Positions 33,876-43,006 of a stretch of 64,000 bases of DNA are shown here, piece by piece. The stretch comes from Paenibacillus alvei DSM 29. GTDB taxonomy: Bacteria > Bacillota > Bacilli > Paenibacillales > Paenibacillaceae. Made by a program: the position numbers and the translations under genes. The DNA lies in assembly GCF_000293805.1 (NCBI RefSeq), contig NZ_AMBZ01000005.1, positions 372,001 to 436,000 of the forward strand, written 5' to 3'. The stretch's first letter is position 1. Each line of letters starts with the position of its first letter. The notes beneath the pieces are model-generated. The model was not told the DNA's origin. It searched no databases and saw only the letters and a list, made by a program, of their open reading frames with translations.

Positions 33876-35495
33876 CTAATGATCAGATCTGTGGTGATCC
33901 AGTTGAAGTATTTGATAAAGCGCGTCCATATTCAAGCTGCTCCGCACCAGGTCAGCCAGCCGATCGAATGCCTCTTCACGCTTGACATTATAGTTCAGTG
34001 CCGTCGGTAGATGCTCCATCCCTTTGACCTGACGAAGACGGTTCAACCAGCCTCTGCGAAACTCATCATTATGGAAGACGCCATGCAAATAAGTGCCTAG
34101 TACCTGTCCTGAAGCTGTCACACAACCATCTGTTCCGCGATCGCCTTCTAACAAAAACAGCGGCTCAGCTCCCATATCAGCAGATACCTGTGCCATGAAT
34201 GTGGAGCGTCCCATATGAATCTCATACCCCTCAACCGGGTGCTTGTATAGTGGGGTTCCTTCTAATTGTGAAGCACAAACCGTACCGGATACCCGTTCCG
34301 TGCGCTTATCGGCTGCAAATTCGGTAGCAAGCGGCAGCAGTCCCAATCCGTCCATTACGGAACCCGCCTCAGCTTCTGCCCCTGCCGGATCGGACAAGCT
34401 GTGCCCAAGCATTTGGTATCCGCCGCAGATGCCGACAACGGCAATCTTGCTGGTTGAAGCGAAAGCCTGGATAGACTCCGCTAAGCCTGTACCGCGCAGC
34501 CATTTGAGGTCAGTCATCGTACTTTTCGTGCCAGGAATGACAATTGCATCAGGGGCACCCAGTTCCTCCGGCTTTCGTACATAGCGAACGCGTACATCCG
34601 GTTCCGCAACAAGCGGATCGATATCTGTAAAGTTAGAGATGTGAGGCAGTGCTATCACCGCGATGTCGAGATCATTGTCCGGCTCTATCTTGCCCTTCCA
34701 CTGCTCCAGCGCAACCGAGTCTTCAGCCTCAATGTCGAGATCGTTGGCATATGGAAGCACACCAAGCACCGGTTTTCCTGTCCGTTCCTCCAGCCAATCC
34801 AGTCCTGGCTGCAGAAGCGTGACATCTCCGCGAAATTTATTAATAATAAAGCCGCGAACGCGTTCTCGTTCGTGCGGCTCGAGCAGCTCAAGCGTGCCGA
34901 CAATAGATGCGAAGACACCGCCGCGATCGATATCCGCTACAAGAATAACAGGCGCATCTGCCCACCCTGCCATGTTCATATTCACAATATCGTTCTGCTT
35001 GAGGTTAATCTCGGCAGGACTCCCTGCTCCCTCCATCACGACAATATCGTATTCAGACCGAAGCCGATTGACCGCCTCAACAACGATGCGCTTCGCCTCC
35101 GGCAGGAAGCCTGTGCGATAATCGCGAGCGCTCAAGTTCTGATACGGCTTGCCATGTACGACAACCTGCGCGCTCATCTCCTTCATAGGCTTTAGCAGCA
35201 CCGGGTTCATATCAGTCGTAGCCATGACGCCGCACGCCTCGGCCTGTACGCCTTGGGCGCGTCCAATTTCCTTGCCGTCTGGCGTAACATAAGAATTCAG
35301 CGCCATATTTTGCGATTTGAACGGTGCCACCTTGTAGCCATCCTGCTTGAGGATACGGCACAGCGCTGTGGTCACTACACTTTTGCCAACATCAGAGGCC
35401 GTTCCTTGCAGCATAATTGTCCGACCGCGAACGAACTCCTGATCCGACGTTCCAACGCCCTGAGCCGGCATCGTTTTCTTCAACTGTTCATCCAT
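33876..35495 (-). CDS. cobQ: Cobyric acid synthase CobQ/CbiP (539 aa)
   Basis: The start at 35495 lies just after GGGTGAACAAGGGATGG. The protein amidates four carboxyl groups (b, d, e, g) of adenosylcobyrinic acid a,c-diamide using glutamine and ATP. The N-terminal synthetase domain carries the P-loop TASDVGKSVVTTALCRIL and PFKSQNMALNS. The C-terminal class I glutamine amidotransferase domain has the nucleophilic cysteine in VGICGGYQMLG and the catalytic histidine in GTYLHGVF. The length is normal for the family. It is the last gene of the btuF-cobQ operon, seven bases after cobS, and its expression should follow the upstream cobalamin riboswitch. Confidence 0.94.
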   Translation of the reverse strand: MDEQLKKTMPAQGVGTSDQEFVRGRTIMLQGTASDVGKSVVTTALCRILKQDGYKVAPFKSQNMALNSYVTPDGKEIGRAQGVQAEACGVMATTDMNPVLLKPMKEMSAQVVVHGKPYQNLSARDYRTGFLPEAKRIVVEAVNRLRSEYDIVVMEGAGSPAEINLKQNDIVNMNMAGWADAPVILVADIDRGGVFASIVGTLELLEPHERERVRGFIINKFRGDVTLLQPGLDWLEERTGKPVLGVLPYANDLDIEAEDSVALEQWKGKIEPDNDLDIAVIALPHISNFTDIDPLVAEPDVRVRYVRKPEELGAPDAIVIPGTKSTMTDLKWLRGTGLAESIQAFASTSKIAVVGICGGYQMLGHSLSDPAGAEAEAGSVMDGLGLLPLATEFAADKRTERVSGTVCASQLEGTPLYKHPVEGYEIHMGRSTFMAQVSADMGAEPLFLLEGDRGTDGCVTASGQVLGTYLHGVFHNDEFRRGWLNRLRQVKGMEHLPTALNYNVKREEAFDRLADLVRSSLNMDALYQILQLDHHRSDH

Positions 35496-35502
35496 CCCTT
35501 GT

Positions 35503-36336
35503 TCACCCTTTCATCCCGCACAAGACCACGAGCAGCAGCAGGAACACCATTTCCGTACATTCATTCAATGCGCCGTAGGTATCGCCTGTCAGACCGCCCA
35601 GCTTCTTTGACAAATAGCGTGATATGCCCCATGCAGAGACGATTCCAAGCAGCGGCGAAGCGATAAGCAGCCACCAAGGCCATCCCGGAATAATTCCTGC
35701 CGGCACTGTCATCAGAGGGCTAACCTGAATCGGAAGCATCATGAAAGCCACAGCCGCAGCGGTCAACACCCATGCACATCCATAGGAAGCACTCACGTGC
35801 TTCTGGGTGAGCCCTTGGAAATAACTGCCGAGCCCGGATTCAGCCCGTGCATACGGTTCATTCGTCATCGCCCATACCATTGCTGCACGAGACCAAATAA
35901 AGGGAATGACAATCCATATATGCCATACATTTGCATCAAATAGAATCATGAGCAGTGACCATTTCAGCAGCAGCATCAAGACACAAGCGATAACACCCAT
36001 CGCTCCGACCCGACTGTCCTTCATAATTTCAAGCATGCGCTCGCGGGTGCGGCTGCTGAATATGCCGTCTGCTGTGTCCATCAGTCCGTCCATATGCAGT
36101 CCGCCCGTTACTACCAGCATCAGCGCCAATGTCATCGCTGCAGCCGGCCCTGTCGGCAGCAGCAGGGACAGCCCCGCCCCTGCGCCCCATATGATCAGTC
36201 CAACAACGCCGCCTGCAATGGGGAAGAACAAGGTGCTGCGCTTCAGCACCTCGTTCGTAAAGGGCACTTCCTTCGGAATCGGAATACGAGTAAGGAATTG
36301 CATGGCCGCTATTAACGCATGTGCATACTGCTTCAT
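35503..36336 (-). CDS. cobS: Adenosylcobinamide-GDP ribazoletransferase CobS (277 aa)
   Basis: The start at 36336 overlaps the stop of cobU by four bases (ATGA), so translation is likely coupled. The protein joins alpha-ribazole or its phosphate to adenosylcobinamide-GDP, the last step of cobalamin assembly, in the membrane. It has about seven hydrophobic segments. The cytoplasmic metal-binding motif GGLHMDGLMDTADGIFSSRT is diagnostic of CobS. Other family stretches are FLTRIPIPKEVPF near the N-terminus and FIWSRAAMVWAMT. Confidence 0.92.
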   Translation of the reverse strand: MKQYAHALIAAMQFLTRIPIPKEVPFTNEVLKRSTLFFPIAGGVVGLIIWGAGAGLSLLLPTGPAAAMTLALMLVVTGGLHMDGLMDTADGIFSSRTRERMLEIMKDSRVGAMGVIACVLMLLLKWSLLMILFDANVWHIWIVIPFIWSRAAMVWAMTNEPYARAESGLGSYFQGLTQKHVSASYGCAWVLTAAAVAFMMLPIQVSPLMTVPAGIIPGWPWWLLIASPLLGIVSAWGISRYLSKKLGGLTGDTYGALNECTEMVFLLLLVVLCGMKG

Positions 36337-36902
36337 AGCTCTACCATCCTGCTCTTAAGCTCGATCGGAATCCCCGCAGTTACCAAATATACTTCATCGG
36401 CAAGTGCAGCCATACGCTGATTGAGCCGCCCTGCTGCATCGCGGAATATACGCCCGAGCTTGTAGGCAGGAACGACGCCGCTGCCGACCTCGTTCGTGAC
36501 CATGACGACGATACCCTCTCGTCCTTGAATCGTATGAAGCACCTGCTGCATACTGCGAATACAGCTTTCCAACTGCTCCTCCATATGTGCCTCATCTTCC
36601 TGCTCGGCTCGCAAAAGCTCATTGGACAACCAGATCGTCAAGCAATCGACAAGCACAGCCGGCTGCTCTGCTTGGCTTAGCCATGTCGGCAAATCAAGCG
36701 GCTGATTGACAGTGGCCCATTCATAGTCAGATGCTTCACGGCTCGCCCGGTGCAGCCGAATACGCTCCATCATTTCTTCATCATGAGCTTCAGCAGTAGC
36801 AGCATAGATACCGCCGTTCGGGGACAGCCTCATGAATAATTGCTCAGCGAACGTACTCTTGCCACTGCGTGCCCCGCCTGTTACGAGTACAATTTTCCCC
36901 AT
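36333..36902 (-). CDS. cobU: Adenosylcobinamide kinase / guanylyltransferase CobU (189 aa)
   Basis: I choose the ATG at 36902, preceded by AAGGATGAGTGAGA; a GTG six bases earlier would overlap that site. This bifunctional enzyme phosphorylates adenosylcobinamide and then transfers GMP to it. The P-loop VTGGARSGKSTFAEQL is at the N-terminus. YAATAEAHDEEMMERIRLHR contains the family segment around the guanylylated histidine. VLVDCLTIWLSNEL and VTNEVGSGVVPAYKLGRIFR complete the pattern. It precedes cobS with a four-base overlap and lies about 180 bases after cobT. Confidence 0.93.
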   Translation of the reverse strand: MGKIVLVTGGARSGKSTFAEQLFMRLSPNGGIYAATAEAHDEEMMERIRLHRASREASDYEWATVNQPLDLPTWLSQAEQPAVLVDCLTIWLSNELLRAEQEDEAHMEEQLESCIRSMQQVLHTIQGREGIVVMVTNEVGSGVVPAYKLGRIFRDAAGRLNQRMAALADEVYLVTAGIPIELKSRMVEL

Positions 36903-37082
36903 TCTCACTCATCCTTGCTTCATAATACTTGGTATATCAGGTCAGATCATCACGTAAACTGCCCGCTGTATACCTGCTAACGGCCATTTCTTACTATCTG
37001 TTAATTCTGTATTTCTATTAGTGACTATATCAGCGATACCTATCAATCACTTGTATTAGCGACTCCGTCATTTCTACAGCGG

Positions 37083-38138
37083 TCATTCCTTATTCGTTAC
37101 ACCCGCCTCTGCAAATGTAGCCATTTCCCGCATAATCCGCATGGCTGCGTCAATCAGTTGGAACATAAGCACTCCGCCGGTTCCTTCCCCGAGTCGCATC
37201 TGTACATGCAAGCAAGGGTTCAACTTCAGCTCAGACAAAAGGGCTCTATGTCCCCGCTCCTCTGACAAATGTGAACCAATGAGATAAGGCTGTAGCGCCG
37301 GAGCCAACCGAACTGCCGCCAGCGCGGCTGCACTGGAAATAAATCCATCCACGACAACCGGAACCCGGTTGGCCGCAGCTGCAAGAATAACCCCCGTCAG
37401 ACCGGCAATTTCCAAGCCGCCTACCTTCGCAATCACATCGAGAGCATCCTCTTGGTTCGGTTTATTTATCTCAAGCGCTTGCCGTACTACATTGCATTTA
37501 TGTTTCCACTGTTCATCACCGATGCCAGTTCCGTGCCCTACTGCATCTTCAGGCTGCATGCCGGTGAAGGCGCACAGCATCGCCGCACTCGCCGTTGTAT
37601 TCCCAATTCCCATTTCTCCCGTCGAGAATAAACGGTATCCATCGCGGACGTACTGTTCTACAATATCAACACCTACTAGAATCGCAGATAATGCTTCTTC
37701 GCGTGACATCGCTGGGCCCTTTGCCATGTTCGCTGTTCCTTTCCGGACCTTGCGCGATACCAGCTTTGGATCACTCAAGTCGGCATTCACACCGATATCA
37801 ACACAGATCACATCGGCTCCTGCTTCGCGAGACAGGACATTGACTGCAGCCCCTCCACGCAGAAAATTGAACACCATTTGCGGCGTCACTTCAGATGGAA
37901 ATGCACTTACGCCTTCGTCGCACACCCCATGATCGCCAGCCATGACAATAACTGCCTTCTTCTCGAATTGCGGCTTAACCTCTCCTGTAATGCCCGCAGC
38001 CTGCACAGCTATGTGTTCCAGCACGCCCAAGCTTCCCGGCGGCTTTGTCAATTGATTTTGATGCTGGATGGCAGATTGAATTGCCTCCTCGTCCAGCGGT
38101 TTAATTTGTGCGATCAGTTGCTTCAATCGTTCATTCAT
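37083..38138 (-). CDS. cobT: Nicotinate-nucleotide:dimethylbenzimidazole phosphoribosyltransferase CobT (351 aa)
   Basis: The ATG at 38138 (MNERLKQLIAQIKPLDEEAI) is placed about ten bases after GGAG; an earlier ATG directly abuts it. The enzyme activates the lower-ligand base by forming alpha-ribazole phosphate. Motifs are NQLTKPPGSLGVLEHIAVQA, AGDHGVCDEGVSAFPSEVT, FSTGEMGIGNTTASAAMLCA and VDGFISSAAALAAVRL, and the catalytic glutamate is expected in the C-terminal LGEGTGG. Length and order match typical CobT. It sits between the btuFCD transporter and cobU in one direction. Confidence 0.94.
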   Translation of the reverse strand: MNERLKQLIAQIKPLDEEAIQSAIQHQNQLTKPPGSLGVLEHIAVQAAGITGEVKPQFEKKAVIVMAGDHGVCDEGVSAFPSEVTPQMVFNFLRGGAAVNVLSREAGADVICVDIGVNADLSDPKLVSRKVRKGTANMAKGPAMSREEALSAILVGVDIVEQYVRDGYRLFSTGEMGIGNTTASAAMLCAFTGMQPEDAVGHGTGIGDEQWKHKCNVVRQALEINKPNQEDALDVIAKVGGLEIAGLTGVILAAAANRVPVVVDGFISSAAALAAVRLAPALQPYLIGSHLSEERGHRALLSELKLNPCLHVQMRLGEGTGGVLMFQLIDAAMRIMREMATFAEAGVTNKE

Positions 38139-38317
38139 GCTGCTCATCTCCGTTGTCAGATTCAATGCCATACTGTCAGCGCTTTCCGCTGCTCTTGCTT
38201 ATCTCCAAAAACATCAGCTCAACATGCCTTGCTTACGTTAAATCGTTACCTATTTCAAATTGTAAAGCTAGTAATTGCGTTATTGCAAAATCATAATAAG
38301 TTGTGCTGTCCCATCTA

Positions 38318-39184
38318 TCATCCATGACTTGGGCGAATTAACACCTGCGGACGTCCTGTATCAGGATGCGGCACGATCGTCGTGTCGGTGGCAAAGATCC
38401 GCGACAGCAGCTCCGGATTCATCAATTCATCGGGCGTGCCTTGGGCAGCAATCCCTCCGTCATGGATTACAACAAGCCGATCACAGTATAAAGAAGCCAA
38501 ATTCAAGTCATGGAGCACAGATACGATTGTCAAGCCGCAATCCTTCTGCCAATCCCGAACAATATCCATAAATTGCACCTGATAATGGATATCCAGATAG
38601 GTTGTCGGCTCATCCAAAAGCACGATGCTGGGCGATTGCACCATCAGCTTGGCCAAAGCCGTGCGCTGACGCTGACCGCCGCTAATCCGATCGAGCGGAT
38701 AATCGGCCAGCTCTGTCAGTTGCAGCCGCTCCATAATTCGGTCTACGAGCGCTCCGCTGTCCTCGGACTCTGATCCGAGCCAGGACTGAAAAGGGAAGCG
38801 TCCCATTTCAACCACCTCACGGACGGTAAAGCCAAGTGGCGGCAGAGCTTCCTGCTGCAATACAGCCATCAGTTGGGACAATGCTCTTCGTTTGTAGGAA
38901 GCCAGCGCCTGTCCATTCACCTGGATCGAGCCTGACGTCGGACGATCGGCTCCAGACAATAAGGATAGGAGCGTGGATTTGCCGCTGCCGTTCGGACCGA
39001 TAATGCCGACCCATTCACCAGCTTGCACACGAAGCTCTACATCATGAAGAACATGCTTCTCGCCATAGTGCTTGCTCAATCCTTGAACTTCAATGATCGT
39101 GTCTTTAACCAGTTCGTTAGCGGGATTGCTGCTCTCTGCCAACCCCAAATCCCTTAGCGGCAAATGTTTTCCTCTTTGTGTCAT
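38318..39184 (-). CDS. btuD: Vitamin B12 / corrinoid ABC transporter ATPase, BtuD-like (288 aa)
   Basis: I place the start at the ATG at 39184, eight bases after GGGGG; it overlaps the stop of btuC by four bases. It has Walker A GPNGSGKSTLLSLLSG, signature ISGGQRQRTALAKLM, Walker B IVLLDEPTTYLDI and the switch-histidine region SVLHDLNLASLYCDRL, all of the FecCDE/BtuCDF class. About 20 extra residues precede the domain. The genes on both sides and the upstream cobalamin riboswitch point to corrinoid rather than siderophore import. Confidence 0.9.
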   Translation of the reverse strand: MTQRGKHLPLRDLGLAESSNPANELVKDTIIEVQGLSKHYGEKHVLHDVELRVQAGEWVGIIGPNGSGKSTLLSLLSGADRPTSGSIQVNGQALASYKRRALSQLMAVLQQEALPPLGFTVREVVEMGRFPFQSWLGSESEDSGALVDRIMERLQLTELADYPLDRISGGQRQRTALAKLMVQSPSIVLLDEPTTYLDIHYQVQFMDIVRDWQKDCGLTIVSVLHDLNLASLYCDRLVVIHDGGIAAQGTPDELMNPELLSRIFATDTTIVPHPDTGRPQVLIRPSHG

Positions 39185-40224
39185 GACCATTTCCCCCGTT
39201 TCGCTCGCTTATTGCGCATAAGCAAGTAGGCGAAGAATGGCGCACCCAGGAACGCCGTTACAACCCCCAGCGGAATTTCCGTCGGCGCAAAAGCCGTGCG
39301 GGCAATTGTATCCGCCCACATGACATAAATGGCTCCCCCAATTGCTGAGAGCGGTATCAAATATCGATAGTCTGGGCCAACAATCAAGCGCAGCAGATGC
39401 GGCACGACTAGGCCGACAAATCCAATGACGCCAGAGACGGACACGGCCGCTGCTGTAATCATTGTCGCCGTCAGCAGCACTGCCCATTTCGTTCGTTCCA
39501 CATGAAGTCCGAGATGGGAGGCTTGCCGCTCGCCTAGTGCAAGCAAATTCAATGGTCTTGCGTATGCAATAAGAATTACGATGCCGACTGCCAAATAGGG
39601 AGCAAGGACAAGCGTATAGGACCAGCCGCGCATCGCCAAGCTTCCCATTACCCAAAATAAAATTTCATTGATCGTCTGATTCGTCATTGCCACAAGAAAC
39701 GATACAATTGAGCCAAGAAAGGCTTGCATCACTACCCCGGATAAAATAAGCGTCTCGATCGGAATCTTGCCCTGCTCACTGGCAAGCTTGATGACCACCA
39801 TCAAGGTTGCCACCCCTGTTGCGAATGCGACGACAGGTATAGTCCATTCGCCGAACAGTGCATATTGCAGGCCAAAGTAAATAAGCAAAGCGGCTCCCAC
39901 AGAAGCGCCAGAAGATACCCCTAATGTATACGGGTCTGCCAGTGGATTGCGCAATACCCCTTGAAATGCAGTTCCCGCTACACCGAGTGCCGCTCCGACG
40001 AGCAGAGCCAGCAGAACACGAGGGAAGCGTACCTTCATCATAATTTGCGCAGAGGCATCATCCCATGTAACCGGAATTACTTGATCCATGCCCGGAATAT
40101 GATGGAGCAGAATTTGTGCAATTTCTCCCATTGGCATTCGTACTGACCCTACAGCCAAACATCCCACAACGGACAAAAGGAGAAGCGCAATACCCGCTCC
40201 TCCATACCCAACCATTTTATTCAT
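39181..40224 (-). CDS. btuC: Vitamin B12 / corrinoid ABC transporter permease, BtuC-like (347 aa)
   Basis: The start at 40224 (MNKMVGYGGAGIALL) follows GGAGAGAACG; an in-frame GTG overlaps that site. About ten transmembrane helices are visible. The family landmarks are VRFPRVLLALLVGAALGVAG, LRNPLADPYTLGVSSGAS and VSGVIGFVGLVVPHLLRLIV followed by GPDYRYLIPLSAIGGA, typical of the FecCD permease family, where the G-L-V-P-H loop contacts the ATPase. It is encoded 17 bases after btuF and overlaps btuD. Confidence 0.92.
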   Translation of the reverse strand: MNKMVGYGGAGIALLLLSVVGCLAVGSVRMPMGEIAQILLHHIPGMDQVIPVTWDDASAQIMMKVRFPRVLLALLVGAALGVAGTAFQGVLRNPLADPYTLGVSSGASVGAALLIYFGLQYALFGEWTIPVVAFATGVATLMVVIKLASEQGKIPIETLILSGVVMQAFLGSIVSFLVAMTNQTINEILFWVMGSLAMRGWSYTLVLAPYLAVGIVILIAYARPLNLLALGERQASHLGLHVERTKWAVLLTATMITAAAVSVSGVIGFVGLVVPHLLRLIVGPDYRYLIPLSAIGGAIYVMWADTIARTAFAPTEIPLGVVTAFLGAPFFAYLLMRNKRAKRGKWS

Positions 40225-40241
40225 CGTTCTCTCCACGACGA

Positions 40242-41240
40242 TTATTTCACCAAGTCCGGATGAATCGCCTTCGCAACAGCCTTCAATCCGTCAGCAACAC
40301 GTGGTCCCGGACGGCTGATCAGGTTCTGATCCACACCAATTACTTGATTGTTCTTAATTGCATTGATATTGTTCCAACCGCTGCGTCCACGAATAATTTC
40401 TTCCAAGGACTTGTTCGTCTCGGAATCCACTACACCTTGTGTGAACATGATTACATCCGGATTGGATTTAATATTATTTTCTTCGTTAATTTGAATCCAG
40501 CCAGCTGAATCAGCCGCAACGTTTGTGCCGCCCGCCATTTCAATCAGCTCGTTCATGAACTCGCCGCTGCCTACTGTCCAGCCTGGGGAGAATTCAATGT
40601 AGACCTTCTTCTTCTCCGCGCTTTGGACCGCATTCTTTACGTCATCACGCACTTGCTTCATGTTGTCAACGACTGTCTTCGCTTCCGCTTGATGGTCTGT
40701 AATTTGACCATACAATTCGATATTGGTAATCACATCATCGTACGTTTTTGGCTCGACCTTGAATATTTTAATTCCAAGCTCGCGGAACTTTTTCACAACT
40801 GGCTCCTTCATGGAGATGCCTGTGAACACGATGTCCGGCTTGGCTTTAATAATTGCCTCTTCATTCGGCTTCGTAATGCCGCCCATTTTCTCTTTGGACT
40901 TCGCTGCTTCCGGATAATCATCAAAATCAGAAACACCAACGATTTGAGCATCCAATCCAAGTGCGAACAAGGACTCTGTCTCTGCTGGAGATACAGACAC
41001 TATACGTTCAGGCGCTTTTTCGAAGGTAAATTCTTCGCCTGTTGCATCTTTAACAGTCAGTGGATATTTCGTTTTCAGATCATCCTGCTTCGGTTGTTCA
41101 GAGGCAGTGTTGTTGGTCTCTTGCTGAGCAGCCGTATTTTCAGCGGGTTTAGCCGCATCCTTGTTGCCGCAAGCCGCAAGTCCTACTGTCAGCATAAGCG
41201 CCAGCAGCGCCGCAACCGATTTGTTCAACCATTTGTTCAT
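40242..41240 (-). CDS. btuF: Corrinoid-binding lipoprotein, BtuF-like (332 aa)
   Basis: The start at 41240 begins a lipoprotein signal peptide (ALLALMLTVGLAACG, lipobox cysteine at about residue 24). A threonine/glutamine-rich linker follows. The mature domain is a class III helical-backbone binding protein: PERIVSVSPAETESLFALGL, IIKAKPDIVFTGISM, MAGGTNVAADSAGW, ISRPGPRVADGLKAVAKAIH. Siderophore-binding relatives look alike, but this gene is the first after a cobalamin riboswitch and leads a btuCD-cob operon, which makes B12 or cobinamide the likely ligand. Confidence 0.9.
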   Translation of the reverse strand: MNKWLNKSVAALLALMLTVGLAACGNKDAAKPAENTAAQQETNNTASEQPKQDDLKTKYPLTVKDATGEEFTFEKAPERIVSVSPAETESLFALGLDAQIVGVSDFDDYPEAAKSKEKMGGITKPNEEAIIKAKPDIVFTGISMKEPVVKKFRELGIKIFKVEPKTYDDVITNIELYGQITDHQAEAKTVVDNMKQVRDDVKNAVQSAEKKKVYIEFSPGWTVGSGEFMNELIEMAGGTNVAADSAGWIQINEENNIKSNPDVIMFTQGVVDSETNKSLEEIIRGRSGWNNINAIKNNQVIGVDQNLISRPGPRVADGLKAVAKAIHPDLVK

Positions 41241-41525
41241 GTTTTATCTCTCCCTCGCGTCATTCTTTCCTCGTCTTACCTCTGTACCAAATGTGCAAGC
41301 GTAAAGCGGTTCCATTCGCCACCATGCGTAACGAAATTGCGTGACAAGTTGCAACTGCCTAAAGTTATACTCCCCTGCGGGTATCGGTTGTCAATGAGCA
41401 CTTGCATATACCTAAGCTGTACCTCTTCATGTGACTGAATTCGTGATATACATTCGTGCTGTGCATTTACATCAAATTGCATTGCTGTCGTGTATAAGCG
41501 CTTATGGTTATGAAATGCTTGCTTA

Positions 41526-41562
41526 TACAGCAAAAAACCCCCGATCCTTCGATCCAGGGGAA
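41526..41562 (-). terminator. Intrinsic terminator / attenuator of the cobalamin leader
   Basis: CCCCTGGATC-GAAG-GATCGGGGG followed by six T on the minus strand. It lies about 130 bases after the riboswitch aptamer and 290 bases before btuF, in the place of a transcriptional expression platform: when B12 is bound, the terminator would form and stop the operon. Confidence 0.85.
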
Positions 41563-41689
41563 CACATTGTCATCTATCGCAATATCCAGCAGACACCTAG
41601 ATACAGGGGCCAGCAGCTAAGCTGCCATGTTGCCTGATGCATTACGCCAATGACGTGCTCCTCTCCGCGAAGGATACAACTCGTCTATC

Positions 41690-41885
41690 TTCAGGCAGGT
41701 TTCCTGACTTAGGAGAATACGTTGAGCTCGCCTTCCCATCCTTATCAGCGGATACCATACCTGCTGATCAATTAGACAGTGGCCTAATGAGCACAACACT
41801 CCATTCACAGTGGCGGGACCGCGCCGGGTTCACACCGGCTTCCCTTTTAACCCTGGGTACAAATATCACACATCCCGGCATTTCA
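41690..41885 (-). ncRNA. Cobalamin riboswitch
   Basis: On the minus strand the leader contains AGGGAAGCCGGTGTGAACC, then CCGGCGCGGTCCCGCCACTG and, further on, AAGTCAGGAAACCTGCCTGA. These are the conserved core and B12-box segments of the cobalamin aptamer. It is about 450 bases upstream of btuF and followed by an intrinsic terminator. It sits between the two cob transcription units and controls only the downstream one (btuFCD-cobTUSQ). Confidence 0.95.
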
Positions 41886-42015
41886 ACCCATACAGCCCCA
41901 TTGCTGTACAATAACATTCATGGATCAATCCCGTTATGATTCCCCAAGGACCTGAAGTATCGCGAATATTCAACATCGAATAATTTCGTTATCTAAGTCC
42001 TAAACTCGATATTAG

Positions 42016-42044
42016 ATTATAGGGGAAAAGCCCACCACTTGCAA
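42016..42044 (-). promoter_or_regulatory. Promoter of the riboswitch-controlled btu-cob operon
   Basis: TTGCAA, 17 bp, TATAAT on the minus strand, with a perfect -10 and optimal spacing. Transcription would start near 42009, giving a ~770-base leader that carries the riboswitch and attenuator. It lies in the gap after cobC. Confidence 0.8.
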
Positions 42045-42093
42045 TAGAATACATCATTGCTGCGATGATATTAGCCTGTTAGCGCATGCTTCC

Positions 42094-42975
42094 TCATTTG
42101 CTTGGCAGACGTTCCGCTCGCAAGAACTTCCATTTGCGCGCACATTGCTTCGCTGTAATCATGATCCCGCCGCCGATTGGCGCTGCCGCTTCCAAAAATG
42201 ATTTTCGTGGAAAAGCCAGCGTATATAATCGACGTACGACGCCTCCGTGTGTAACAATGACAACATCCGGCCGCGGGGCAAGTCCGCTGCCATATGTTTG
42301 CCGCATCCGGCTCGGCTTGCACCGCATCACCCGCCCACGGGGAAGCGGGGAAGAATGATGCGGCCGACGACGGGCAGCGCATTCCTGACGCTCCGCGTGT
42401 ATGCCGCAGCTGCTGCCGAAGGATTCGCGCGCGTTCCGCAGCACTTCCCACCATACATGCGCGGTGCGCGTGCAGAAGGACTGCCATGGCTCCCCGCGCG
42501 GCGGCTGGACGGCTGAAGAATCGTCCAGCCATCTGCGATACTGAGGATCCTCCTTCAAATCATTGTAGGTCAAGCCTTCCCACATGCCGAAGTCATACTC
42601 TCGCAATCTTGTATCCTCTACAGCTTGCTTGCTGTCGCGCGGACGCAAATAAGCAAGCGTATCGCGACAGCGCCGCATATCGCTCGTATATAGAAGCGGT
42701 GACGGATGTGCCACTGCGCGGCGAAGCCCTCTCAGTTCTTCAGTGGAATCCGGCAGCAGCGGCACATCTGAATAGCTAATGTAGCGCCGCTCTGTATTCT
42801 CTTTCGTCAAGCCGTGGCGTACAAGCGCGAAGCGTACAATCTTGCTGTTCGTTTGACTCTTTTTTCGTAATATATGCCTTGTCATATTGACTCGTTTCCT
42901 ATTGGTTTTCAATGCTCCTAAACGACGCTTGTTCCGATGAATAGGGGGAGCATTCCATTTAGTTGTCCGTCTCAT
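42094..42975 (-). CDS. cobC: Histidine phosphatase, probable alpha-ribazole phosphatase CobC
   Basis: The start is uncertain. I choose the ATG at 42975, which avoids overlap with cbiB and has GGAG 11 bases upstream; an ATG at 42882 just before the domain is an alternative. FALVRHGLTKENTERRYISY carries the phosphohistidine of the branch, LYTSDMRRCRDTLAYL the second arginine, REYDFGMWEGLTYNDLKEDP the catalytic acid region and VVIVTHGGVVRRLYT the final histidine. Alpha-ribazole phosphatase removes the phosphate from the lower ligand. An unusual stretch of about 55 residues, rich in R, C and S (AERQECAARRRPHHSSPLPR), interrupts the domain before the last motif and has locally high GC. Assignment to CobC rests on the locus. 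Confidence 0.75.
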   Translation of the reverse strand: MRRTTKWNAPPIHRNKRRLGALKTNRKRVNMTRHILRKKSQTNSKIVRFALVRHGLTKENTERRYISYSDVPLLPDSTEELRGLRRAVAHPSPLLYTSDMRRCRDTLAYLRPRDSKQAVEDTRLREYDFGMWEGLTYNDLKEDPQYRRWLDDSSAVQPPRGEPWQSFCTRTAHVWWEVLRNARESFGSSCGIHAERQECAARRRPHHSSPLPRGRVMRCKPSRMRQTYGSGLAPRPDVVIVTHGGVVRRLYTLAFPRKSFLEAAAPIGGGIMITAKQCARKWKFLRAERLPSK

Positions 42976-43006
42976 TCCATTTCGTACTCCTTCATTCACC
43001 AATCGT

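Noticed and set aside
40242-41240. Siderophore-binding protein
   Set aside because: The fold is shared, but the cobalamin riboswitch and cob genes in the same operon favour a corrinoid ligand.
42247-42779. GC-rich plus-strand frames opposite cobC as real genes
   Set aside because: They lack ribosome-binding sites and overlap all conserved phosphatase motifs on the other strand; they reflect local GC bias.
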